A DNA stretch of 64,000 nucleotides from Streptomyces sp. NBC_00457. Lineage in GTDB: Bacteria > Actinomycetota > Actinomycetes > Streptomycetales > Streptomycetaceae. The translations under genes and the position numbers were made by a program. The stretch spans positions 1,674,001 through 1,738,000 of the forward strand of contig NZ_CP107905.1 in the NCBI RefSeq assembly GCF_036014015.1, given 5' to 3'. Positions 1-10,066 of this stretch are shown here, one piece after another (within the stretch, counting starts at the first letter, position 1; each line of letters starts with the position of its first letter). A model generated the notes under the pieces. It was not told the origin of the DNA. It did no database searches and worked only from the letters and a program-made list of their open reading frames with translations.

Positions 1-765
1 GTGGCGCACAACGCGCGCGTGTGGAACTACTGGATCGGCGGCAAGGACAACTACGAGGTCGACCAGCAGGTCGGCGAGCACGTGGCGACCATGTTCCCGG
101 TGATCCGGGACATCGCCCGCGCGGACCGTGAATTCCTCGGCCGGGCCGTGCGGTTCCTCGCCGGTGAACGTGGAGTGCGGCAGTTCCTCGACATCGGCAC
201 CGGGCTGCCGACAGCCGAGAACACCCATGAGATCGCCCAGCGCCTCGCGCCCGAGGCACGGATCGTGTACGTCGACAACGACCCGATCGTGCTCGCGCAT
301 GCCCGCACACTGCTCACCGGCACCCCCGAGGGCGTCACCGACTACGTCGACGCGGACGTGCACGACCCGGACGCGATCCTGGAACGCGCCGCGCGGAGCC
401 TGGACTTCACCCGTCCCGTCGCCGTGATGATGCTCGGCATCCTCAACTTCGTGCTGGACACCGACAAGGCGCGGCACATCGTGGGCCGCGTCATGGAGGC
501 CGTCCCCTCCGGCAGCTTCCTGGTCCTGACGCACCCCACCTTCGACGCGGACCTGGGCGGCGAGGGCCAGATCCCGGCGATGAAGTTCTGGAACGAGAAC
601 GCCACGCCGCCCATCACGGCCCGCAGCCGCGCGGACATATCCGCCTTCCTGGAAGGCCTGGAGCTTCTCGACCCGGGCATGGTGCCGTGCTCCCAGTGGG
701 GCGCCGGACCCGACCTGCCCGCCGCGGTACCGCAGTTCGGGGCGGTGGCTGTGAAACCCTGGTAG
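1..765 (+). CDS. SAM-dependent methyltransferase, Methyltransf_19/DUF574 family (5' end cut by window)
   Basis: The visible 254 residues match the actinobacterial Methyltransf_19 family. They open with the family signature HNARVWNYWIGGKDNY, followed by the SAM-binding motif I FLDIGTGLPT (residues 62-71) and an acidic motif II YVDNDPIV (90-97). Family members usually carry about 10-20 residues before the HNAR signature, so the first codon here (GTG at base 1) is probably internal and the real start lies left of the window. Substrates of this large Streptomyces family are mostly unknown. The gene ends in a TAG immediately before a 7-bp palindromic hairpin that can serve as its terminator, so it is probably not co-transcribed with the next gene. 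Confidence 0.85.
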   Translation: MAHNARVWNYWIGGKDNYEVDQQVGEHVATMFPVIRDIARADREFLGRAVRFLAGERGVRQFLDIGTGLPTAENTHEIAQRLAPEARIVYVDNDPIVLAHARTLLTGTPEGVTDYVDADVHDPDAILERAARSLDFTRPVAVMMLGILNFVLDTDKARHIVGRVMEAVPSGSFLVLTHPTFDADLGGEGQIPAMKFWNENATPPITARSRADISAFLEGLELLDPGMVPCSQWGAGPDLPAAVPQFGAVAVKPW

Positions 766-840
766 CGCCCCGAAGGGGCGCGGGGCTGTATCAATATGCG
801 GCTCCGCCGCGTGGGCGCGACCAGCCACAACGGACCCGCA
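765..840. repeat. Streptomyces-type palindromic intergenic repeat, copy 1
   Basis: A perfect 7-bp inverted repeat GCGCCCC-GAA-GGGGCGC (765-781) is followed by CGGGG and, further on, GCGCGACCAGCCACAACGG. The same two blocks recur at 19996-20050. The hairpin directly follows the methyltransferase stop codon and could terminate transcription. Such repeats are common between genes in Streptomyces; this one fills most of the 132-bp gap before the glutamine synthetase-like gene. Confidence 0.7.
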
Positions 841-897
841 CATGACGCACCGGCCTTCAGCGGAGCATTTAGCCGCCGAGTCCGCCGAGGAGGACGT

Positions 898-2283
898 ATG
901 ACCACCCTTGCCGACCCCGTCCCCGGAGGGCGTCCCGGGGATGTCGAGCGGGCCACCGCGCTGAGCGGGGAGCTGTCGGGCCGGGGGGTGCACGGCGTCG
1001 TCCTGGCCTACGTCGACACGGCGGGCATCGGACGGGTGAAGGCGGTCCCCACCGCCAAGCTCCCCTCGGCGGCGGCCTGGGGTGTCGGCATGTCGCCGGT
1101 CTTCGACACGTTCCTGGCGAACGACTCCATCGTCTCCACCGACGTCCTCGGCTCGCCCGACGGCGACCTGCGTCTCTACCCCGACCTGGACCAACTGGTC
1201 GCCCTGGCAGGCCAGCCCGGCTGGGCGTGGGCGCCCGTCGACCGGATCACCCAGGACGGCGAGCGGCATCCCGCCTGCAGCCGCACCTTCCTGCGCCGGA
1301 TCGTCGCCGACGCGGCCGAGCGGCACGGCCTCACCTTCCGGGCGGCGGTCGAGATCGAGTGGGCGGTGGGCCGGGGCCCCACGGCCGACGGGGAGTTCGT
1401 GCCCGCGGTGTCGGGTCCGGCGTACGGGGCGGTCCGGCAGGTGGAGTTGAGCGACTACACGGCCGACCTGCTGGCGGCGTGCGCGGCGCAGGGCGTGGAC
1501 GTCGAGCAGCTTCATCCCGAGTACGCGGCGGGGCAGTTCGAGATCTCGGTGGGCGCGCTCGACCCGGTGGCGGCGGCCGACCGCAGTGTGCTGGTGCGGC
1601 AGACGATCCGGGCGGTGGCGCAGCGCCACGGGCTGGTCGTCTCCTTCGCCCCTGCCGTGTTCGCGCAGGGCGTCGGCAACGGCGGCCACATCCACCTCTC
1701 CGCCTGGCGCGACGGCGCGAACCTGCACTCCGGCGGCGCGGGCCGGTACGGCATGACAGCCGAGGCGGAGTCCTTCGCGGCCGGAATCCTCGCCCACCTG
1801 CCCGCCCTGACGGCCGTCACCGCGCCGAGCCCGGCGAGCCATCTGCGGCTCAAACCCTCCCAGTGGGCCGGGGTGTTCACCACCTGGGGCCACGAGACCC
1901 GCGAGGCGGCGGTACGCGTCGTCACCGGGACGGCGGGCCTGCGCGACCAGGCGGCGAACCTGGAGGTCAAGCCGGTCGACCTGGCCGCCAACCCGTATCT
2001 CGCCCTCGGCTGCCTGATCGCCGCCGGACTGGACGGAGTGACGTCCTCGGCGCCCCTGCCCGAGGAGATCACCGGCGACCCGGCACGCCTGGGCGAGGCG
2101 GTGCGCCGGCTGCCCACCTCGCTGGCGGAGTCGGTCGAGGAGTTCCGCAAGGACGAACGGCTGCGCACCGCTCTGGGCCCGGTCCTCGCCGACGCGGTGA
2201 CCGCCGTACGCCTCGGGGAGATCGCGGCCGTCGCCGGGCTGGACGACGAGCGGATCGCGGCGGCGTACCGCTGGAAGTACTGA
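898..2283 (+). CDS. Glutamine synthetase-like ATP-dependent ligase (gamma-glutamylation type, FluG C-terminal half)
   Basis: The 461-residue protein has the glutamine synthetase catalytic fold. Acidic metal-binding positions appear in AVEIEW (150-155) and AAGQFEIS (210-217), and the NGGHIHLS ligand loop lies at 261-268. The canonical GS segments around the substrate Arg and the adenylylation Tyr are not preserved. That fits the GlnA-like gamma-glutamylpolyamine or ethanolamide ligase branch better than true GlnA. The start at 898 is chosen because GAGGAGGA sits just upstream; an in-frame extension to 796 would enter the intergenic repeat. The amidohydrolase follows after a single base, so the two are translationally coupled. 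Together they correspond to the separated domains of eukaryotic FluG. The substrate is unknown. Confidence 0.85.
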   Translation: MTTLADPVPGGRPGDVERATALSGELSGRGVHGVVLAYVDTAGIGRVKAVPTAKLPSAAAWGVGMSPVFDTFLANDSIVSTDVLGSPDGDLRLYPDLDQLVALAGQPGWAWAPVDRITQDGERHPACSRTFLRRIVADAAERHGLTFRAAVEIEWAVGRGPTADGEFVPAVSGPAYGAVRQVELSDYTADLLAACAAQGVDVEQLHPEYAAGQFEISVGALDPVAAADRSVLVRQTIRAVAQRHGLVVSFAPAVFAQGVGNGGHIHLSAWRDGANLHSGGAGRYGMTAEAESFAAGILAHLPALTAVTAPSPASHLRLKPSQWAGVFTTWGHETREAAVRVVTGTAGLRDQAANLEVKPVDLAANPYLALGCLIAAGLDGVTSSAPLPEEITGDPARLGEAVRRLPTSLAESVEEFRKDERLRTALGPVLADAVTAVRLGEIAAVAGLDDERIAAAYRWKY

Positions 2284-2284
2284 C

Positions 2285-3412
2285 ATGGGCGCCGTCCAGG
2301 ACGAGTTGGCCGCGCTGCCCCTGTTCGACCATCACTGCCACGGCGTCACCACGGCCGATCTCGACCGCGGGAGCTTCGAGTCCCTGCTCACCGAAGGCGG
2401 CACCTGGCCGGGCGTCTCGACCTTCGACACACCCGTCGGCACGGCCGTCCGCCGCCACTGCGCCCCCCTCCTCGACCTGCCCCGGCACGCACCCGCCGAC
2501 GCGTACCTGGCCCGGCGCACGGAGCTGGGCGCGCGCAACGTGAACCGCCGCTTCCTCACGGCCGCGCGGACGGAGGTGTTCTGCGTGGACACCGGCTACA
2601 CCCCGGACCGGCTGACCAGTCCGGCGGAGCTGGCGGGGGCGGCGGACGCGGACGCCTTCGAGGTCGTACGACTGGAGTCCGTCGCCGAGGCGGTCGCGGC
2701 CGAGGGGGTGGAACCGGACGAGTACGCGCGCACGGTCCGAGCGGCGGCGGAGGCGGCGGTACGGCGTCCGGGGGTGGTGGCCGTGAAGTCCGTCGCCGCC
2801 TATCGCACCGGCTTCGACCTGGACCCGGCCCGTCCCACGGACGCGGAGGTCACCGAGGCGGCCCGTCAGTGGCTCGCCGCAGGTGGCCGTCTCGCGCATC
2901 CCGTTCTCGTACGACATCTGCTGTGGACGGCCGTGGAGCTGGGGCTGCCGCTCCAACTGCACACGGGCTTCGGTGACGACGACATCCGGCTGCACCGCGC
3001 GGACCCCGCCCTCCTGACCGACTGGCTGCACCTGACGAAGGGCACGATCCCCGTCCTCCTGCTGCACTGCTGGCCGTACCAGCGGCAGGCCGCGTATCTG
3101 GCCGCGGTGTTCGAGCAGGTGTACCTCGATGTGGGGCTGACCCTGCACCACGTCGGGCCGGTCCGGGCGCGGGCGATCCTGGAGGAGGCCCTGGAAATCA
3201 CCCCGTTCCGCAAGCTGCTGTACAGCTCCGACGCCTATGGTCTGGCCGAGTTCTATCTGCTCGGCGCGGTTGCCTTCCGGCAGGGGCTGGCCGGGCTGCT
3301 GCAGGACCGGGTGGACGCCGACGAGCTGAGCCTGCCGGACGCGCTGCGCGTCGCCCGCTGGGCCGGGCGGGACAATGCCCGACGGATCTACCGGTTTTCC
3401 GCCACCTCCTGA
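2285..3412 (+). CDS. Amidohydrolase, FluG N-terminal-half-like
   Basis: This 375-residue TIM-barrel metal hydrolase is of the amidohydrolase-2 (COG2159) type. The HxH metal motif is in FDHHCHG (residues 14-20). Further metal-ligand candidates are LQLHTGFGD, the LLLHCWP strand, and the late Asp in LLYSSDAYGLAEFY. It starts one base after the glutamine synthetase-like gene, so the two form a coupled pair. In fungi and plants the same two domains occur fused (FluG, nodulin-6-like), which suggests the enzymes handle one metabolite: one makes and the other cleaves a gamma-glutamyl or amide bond. Substrate and direction are not visible from sequence. Confidence 0.85.
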   Translation: MGAVQDELAALPLFDHHCHGVTTADLDRGSFESLLTEGGTWPGVSTFDTPVGTAVRRHCAPLLDLPRHAPADAYLARRTELGARNVNRRFLTAARTEVFCVDTGYTPDRLTSPAELAGAADADAFEVVRLESVAEAVAAEGVEPDEYARTVRAAAEAAVRRPGVVAVKSVAAYRTGFDLDPARPTDAEVTEAARQWLAAGGRLAHPVLVRHLLWTAVELGLPLQLHTGFGDDDIRLHRADPALLTDWLHLTKGTIPVLLLHCWPYQRQAAYLAAVFEQVYLDVGLTLHHVGPVRARAILEEALEITPFRKLLYSSDAYGLAEFYLLGAVAFRQGLAGLLQDRVDADELSLPDALRVARWAGRDNARRIYRFSATS

Positions 3413-3427
3413 AAGTATGATCAAGCA

Positions 3428-3964
3428 ATGTCTGACATGACCGATACCACGCCCGGTTGGCTCTCCGCCGACGAGCTCGAGGCGGCGCGCGCCCGCATGC
3501 CGATCCTGTACGTCGAGGCCGTGCCCGTGCGCGTCGACGACAACGGCGAAGTCAGCAGCATCGGCCTGCTGCTGCGCATCGGACCCGACGGAACGGTCAG
3601 CCGGTCGCTGGTCTCGGGCCGTGTCCTGCATCACGAGCGGGTCCGGGACGCCCTGCTGCGCCACCTGGAGAAGGACCTCGGCCCGGTGGCGCTGCCCCGC
3701 GTCCCGACGTCCCTCCAGCCCTTCACGGTCGCCGAGTACTTCCCCACCCACGGAGTCACGCCCTACCACGACCCCCGTCAGCACGCGGTGTCCCTCGCCT
3801 ACGTCGTCCCGGTCACCGGCGACTGCCGACCCCGCCAGGACGCCCTCGACCTCGTCTGGTTCAGCCCCCAGGAGGCCCTGTCACCGGCGGTACAGAGCGA
3901 CATGCCGGGCGGCCACGGGGTCCTGCTGAAGCAGGCACTGGCACATGTGGGCTGCGTGAGCTGA
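3428..3964 (+). CDS. DUF4916 Nudix-like family protein
   Basis: This 178-residue protein opens with W-L-(S)-x-x-E and the PILYVEAVPVRVDDNG strand typical of the actinobacterial DUF4916 (Nudix-fold) family, and ends with a FSPQEALSP segment. A canonical Nudix box (GX5EX7REUXEEXGU) is not visible, so pyrophosphohydrolase activity is doubtful. Two in-frame starts, 3428 and 3437, are possible and neither has a strong ribosome binding site. It lies 15 bp after the amidohydrolase and may be the last gene of that transcript, since a terminator-like hairpin follows. No specific role can be given. Confidence 0.75.
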   Translation: MSDMTDTTPGWLSADELEAARARMPILYVEAVPVRVDDNGEVSSIGLLLRIGPDGTVSRSLVSGRVLHHERVRDALLRHLEKDLGPVALPRVPTSLQPFTVAEYFPTHGVTPYHDPRQHAVSLAYVVPVTGDCRPRQDALDLVWFSPQEALSPAVQSDMPGGHGVLLKQALAHVGCVS

Positions 3965-3980
3965 GCGTCGCCGCTCCGCT

Positions 3981-4004
3981 GGGGCACGTCCACCGCCGTG
4001 CCCC
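3981..4004 (+). terminator. Hairpin terminator after the DUF4916 gene
   Basis: A perfect 7-bp stem, GGGGCAC (3981-3987) with GTGCCCC (3998-4004), encloses a 10-nt loop 16 bp after the stop codon. No U-tract follows, as is usual in Streptomyces. It would separate the DUF4916 transcript from the furA promoter. Confidence 0.55.
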
Positions 4005-4072
4005 GACACGACATTAAATTAGAACCAGTCGTTTTCTTGAATCGTTCGTGTTCTTGAGGATAGGTTCTCGGC
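4005..4072 (+). promoter_or_regulatory. furA-katG promoter/operator region (AT-rich)
   Basis: This stretch before furA is markedly AT-rich for this genome, with ACATTAAATTAGAACC followed by CGTTTTCTTGAATCG. In streptomycetes and mycobacteria, FurA represses its own furA-katG transcript from an AT-rich operator just upstream of furA, and this is where it would be here. The exact box and transcription start cannot be fixed by eye. Confidence 0.45.
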
Positions 4073-6761
<2,689 letters not shown>

Positions 6762-6770
6762 ACCTTCTGA

Positions 6771-6815
6771 GCACGATGTCCAGGGCTGCCCGCGTGGCCG
6801 CCCTGGACATCGTGC
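6771..6815. terminator. Bidirectional terminator between katG and the ABC exporter
   Basis: A perfect 16-bp inverted repeat (6771-6786 with 6800-6815, arms beginning GCACGATGTCCAGGGC) has a 13-nt loop and is followed by TTTCC. It lies between convergent katG and the ABC transporter gene, so it can stop transcription from both sides. Confidence 0.85.
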
Positions 6816-6820
6816 TTTCC

Positions 6821-8653
6821 TCAGCGGCCGGGCTCCGCTGCCGCGGTGGTGAAGTCGGGGGCGGTGTCGTCGAGGAAGCCGCCCGACTGGTGCTGCCACA
6901 GCTTCGCGTACGTCCCGTGCGCCGCGAGCAGTTCCTGGTGCGTGCCCTGCTCGACGATCCGTCCGCGGTCGAGGACGACGAGCTGGTCCATGGTGGCGAC
7001 CGTGCTCAGCCTGTGCGCCACCACCAGCGCCGTCCGCCCCTCCATCAGCCGCCACAGCGCTTCCTGCACGAGAATCTCGCTCTCGGAGTCCAGGGCGCTC
7101 GTCGCCTCGTCGAGCAGCAGGATCGGCGCGTCGCGCAGGATCGCCCGGGCGAGAGCGACCCGCTGACGCTGTCCGCCGGACAGCTTGATCCCGCGCTCGC
7201 CCACCAGGGTGTCGAAGCCGTGCGGCAGGGCGTCGGCGAACTCCGTGACGTGCGCCGCCTGAGCCGCGCGCCGGATCTCGGCCTCGGTGGCGTCCGGCCT
7301 GGCGAACGCGATGTTGTCCCGCAGGGTGCGGTGGAACATCGCCGGGTCCTGCGGGACGTAGGCGATCAGGCTGCGCAGGTCGGCCTGGCGCAGCCTGCTG
7401 ATGTCCTGTCCCCCGACCAGGATCCGGCCGGCGTCGATGTCGGTCATCCGCAGCAGCAGCCGGGTGAGGGTGGTCTTGCCGCCGCCGGACCGGCCGACGA
7501 GCCCGAGCTTCGTCCCGCTGGGCACGGTCAGGTCGAGGCCCTCGAAGAGCGGCTCCGCTCCCGCGTGGGCGAAGGTCACCCGCTCGAAGCGGACGTCGGC
7601 TGCGCCGGGCCGCAGCGGCTCGGGAGCCACCGGGTCCAGGACGGTCGGCGGTACCAGCAGCAGTTCGGTGAACTGCGAGGCCTCCGTCATCGAGCTCTCC
7701 AGGCGGCGGTAGATCTGGTTGAACTCGAACATGATCCGCGTCGCGTTCGTGTAGTACGTGAAGGCGACCACGACCGCCTCCACGCCGTTCGTGCCCCCGG
7801 CGAGGGCGACCGCGACCAGCAGGCCCAGTGCGTTGGTCAGTACGGACAGCGGCGCCACCAGCGTGTCGATGCGCAGATTGCCGTAGTCCCAGGACCGCAG
7901 GGTGAGCCGGCGCGACTGGGCGACCCGGGAGCGGTGCTCGGCGGCCTCGTGTTCCTCGGCGGCGAACGCCCGGACCGTGTCCATGTTCATCAGGCTGTCG
8001 GCGACATGGCCCGACACCCGGGCGATGGCCTCCTCGCGCTGGTCGACGAGCGCCTGGCGACGGCGGATGAGCGGCAGCACGCACAGGGCCGTCAACGCGA
8101 TCATCGCCAGCAGGCCGAGGACGAGCAGCGGTTCGTAGCGCCACAGCACGACCGATCCGAACAGCAGCGGCACGAAGCTGGCCACCACCTGGAACGTCAG
8201 CGTGTCGATGAAGTCCTCGAAGCGCGAGGCGAAGCTGAGGACCCGCTTGGTCAGCGCCCCGGCGAAGTTGTCGTGGAAGAACGCGGCGTCCTTGGCGAAC
8301 AGCTGGTCCATGCCGATCACATACAGCTGCTCGATGCTGCGGGCGGCAAGGCGGTTCAGACAGTGCAGGCCGATACGCCAGAGCGCCTCCGCGAGCAGCA
8401 GGACACCCGCGAAGCCGAGGACGTACGGCAGTGTCCAGCCGAGCGAGACATCGGTGTCGCCGGCGATCCGGCCGACCAGCTTCGCGACGACCAGCGGCGC
8501 GAGGTAGTAGATGCCGATGTTGCCGAGCGCCGGCAGCAGCATCGCGGGCAGCGTCAGCCACCGCAGCCGGGACATCTCCCGTCCGTAGTAACGAAGTGCG
8601 AGCAGCACCGAGCCCTTGGCCCGGCGTAACTCACCCGATTCTGGCGATCCCAT
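6821..8653 (-). CDS. ABC transporter, fused permease-ATPase (exporter half-transporter)
   Basis: This 610-residue half-transporter has an N-terminal type-1 exporter membrane domain (residues about 35-330, six predicted helices). The nucleotide-binding domain carries Walker A GRSGGGKT (387-394), Q-loop Q435, signature LSGGQ (491-495), Walker B ILLLDE (511-516) and H-loop AHRLST. It probably acts as a homodimer exporting a lipid or small molecule; no partner half-transporter is adjacent. Starting at 8653 puts a TTA codon at position 9. The first nine codons have poor GC3, so a later GTG start at codon 16 is possible, although the pre-helix KGS..LALRYYGRE region looks like genuine protein. The substrate is unknown. 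Confidence 0.9.
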   Translation of the reverse strand: MGSPESGELRRAKGSVLLALRYYGREMSRLRWLTLPAMLLPALGNIGIYYLAPLVVAKLVGRIAGDTDVSLGWTLPYVLGFAGVLLLAEALWRIGLHCLNRLAARSIEQLYVIGMDQLFAKDAAFFHDNFAGALTKRVLSFASRFEDFIDTLTFQVVASFVPLLFGSVVLWRYEPLLVLGLLAMIALTALCVLPLIRRRQALVDQREEAIARVSGHVADSLMNMDTVRAFAAEEHEAAEHRSRVAQSRRLTLRSWDYGNLRIDTLVAPLSVLTNALGLLVAVALAGGTNGVEAVVVAFTYYTNATRIMFEFNQIYRRLESSMTEASQFTELLLVPPTVLDPVAPEPLRPGAADVRFERVTFAHAGAEPLFEGLDLTVPSGTKLGLVGRSGGGKTTLTRLLLRMTDIDAGRILVGGQDISRLRQADLRSLIAYVPQDPAMFHRTLRDNIAFARPDATEAEIRRAAQAAHVTEFADALPHGFDTLVGERGIKLSGGQRQRVALARAILRDAPILLLDEATSALDSESEILVQEALWRLMEGRTALVVAHRLSTVATMDQLVVLDRGRIVEQGTHQELLAAHGTYAKLWQHQSGGFLDDTAPDFTTAAAEPGR

Positions 8654-8717
8654 CTCAACCCCGTGGTGTCGTACGGCAGCCCGCCGTGTGCGCGGTCAGG
8701 AAGTGCCGTGGCCTCGA

Positions 8718-8737
8718 TGTCCGTGCGGCCACGGACA
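8718..8737 (-). terminator. Hairpin after the FAD monooxygenase gene
   Basis: A perfect 8-bp stem TGTCCGTG/CACGGACA with a 4-nt loop lies 64 bp downstream of the monooxygenase stop codon, reading leftward. It would separate that gene from the ABC exporter. Confidence 0.55.
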
Positions 8738-8801
8738 GGGCAGAAGCCGTAGTCTCCCGCGAGCGGACGAGTCGAGTCCAAGCGTTTTCCCGTGGGGTGG
8801 C

Positions 8802-9962
8802 TCAGACGTCGACGCCCCACGAGGCCGCATGCGGACCGAATCTGTTCTCGGCCGCGTAGGCCACCCAGCGGGCGTTCCGCGCCTCGGCCTCGGGGCCGTC
8901 CGGCAGGTGATAGTCCCGGCCCGCACGCGAGGAACCGGCCTGCACACCCGTGGCGGTCGTGAGCCGCCGCCGCACATACCGGTCGAGCGCCTCGGGCACC
9001 TCGGCCGGAGTCACCCCCGCGAGAACGTCGCCCAGCACGGCCGCGTCCATGATCGCCTGCGCGGCGCCCTGGGCCAGGAACGGCACCATCGCGTGGGCGC
9101 TGTCGCCCAGCAGCGTCACCCGCCCGAGGTTCCATCTCTCCAGCGGGGCGCGGGTGTAGATGCCGTAGCGGAGGACCTGGCCCGCGCGTTCGAGGACGCT
9201 GAGCAGCCGGGGGTCCCACCCGTCGAAGGTGCGCAGCTGCTCGCCCGGCTCCGCCTGCGCGGTCCACGACTCCCGCGCGGGCGCCTGAGTGTCGAACACG
9301 CCCACCACGTTGAGCAGTTGGCCGGGACGCACCCAGTAGTGGACGAGGTGCCGGCCGGGCCCGAACCAGCCGGCGTACTCCGGCAGGTCCAGATCGGCGA
9401 CCTTGTCGGCCGGGAGCAGCGCCCGGTAGGCGGCGGTCCCGGAGAAGACCGCCTCGTCCTTGCCGAAGAGCCACTGCCGCGCCGGGGACCGCACCCCGTC
9501 CGCGGCCACGACCAGGTCCGCGCCTACCCGCTCACCACTCCCGGTCGTCACATACGCGGCGGTGTCGTCCTGGTCGATCCCCACGATCACGGTGCCCAGG
9601 CGCACGCACTCGGCCGGCACCGCATCGGCCAGCGCCTGGTGCAGATCGGCCCGATGGACCTGCAGATAGGGCGCCCCGAACTCCTTCTCGGCCTCCGGCC
9701 CGATCGGGAAACGGCAGATCTCGGCCCCGTCGGACCAGGTCCGGAAACTCACGTAAGGAGGCCGGACCGCCTGCGCGGCGACCGCGTCGAGCAGGCCAAG
9801 GCGGCGCAGCACCCGCGTCGCGTTGGGCGCCAGCTGGATCCCGGCACCGATCTCGGTGAACCGCGACGTCTGCTCGATGAGGGTGACCTCGCAGCCGGCC
9901 CCGCGCAGGCTCAGCGTCGCGGCCAGTCCCCCGATGCCCGCCCCCACGACGATCGCTTTCAT
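8802..9962 (-). CDS. FAD-dependent aromatic-ring monooxygenase (salicylate hydroxylase-like)
   Basis: This 386-residue class A flavoprotein monooxygenase shows the Rossmann FAD motif VVGAGIGGLAA (residues 5-15), the DG motif VVAADGVRSPAR, and the GD motif LLGDSAHAMVPF, which binds the FAD ribityl chain. The order and length match 3-hydroxybenzoate/salicylate hydroxylase-type enzymes, which use NAD(P)H and oxygen to hydroxylate aromatic rings. No aromatic catabolic partners are adjacent, so the substrate cannot be assigned. It stands alone between the kinase operon and a terminator hairpin. Confidence 0.87.
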   Translation of the reverse strand: MKAIVVGAGIGGLAATLSLRGAGCEVTLIEQTSRFTEIGAGIQLAPNATRVLRRLGLLDAVAAQAVRPPYVSFRTWSDGAEICRFPIGPEAEKEFGAPYLQVHRADLHQALADAVPAECVRLGTVIVGIDQDDTAAYVTTGSGERVGADLVVAADGVRSPARQWLFGKDEAVFSGTAAYRALLPADKVADLDLPEYAGWFGPGRHLVHYWVRPGQLLNVVGVFDTQAPARESWTAQAEPGEQLRTFDGWDPRLLSVLERAGQVLRYGIYTRAPLERWNLGRVTLLGDSAHAMVPFLAQGAAQAIMDAAVLGDVLAGVTPAEVPEALDRYVRRRLTTATGVQAGSSRAGRDYHLPDGPEAEARNARWVAYAAENRFGPHAASWGVDV

Positions 9963-10066
9963 CCCCCGACCTCACTTCGCCGGACCCTGCGCCACGTCGG
10001 CCCGGGCAGGATAGCGAACGGGACTTCGCTGACGTACGACGCGTTTCGGGCACACTGCGGGCTGGT

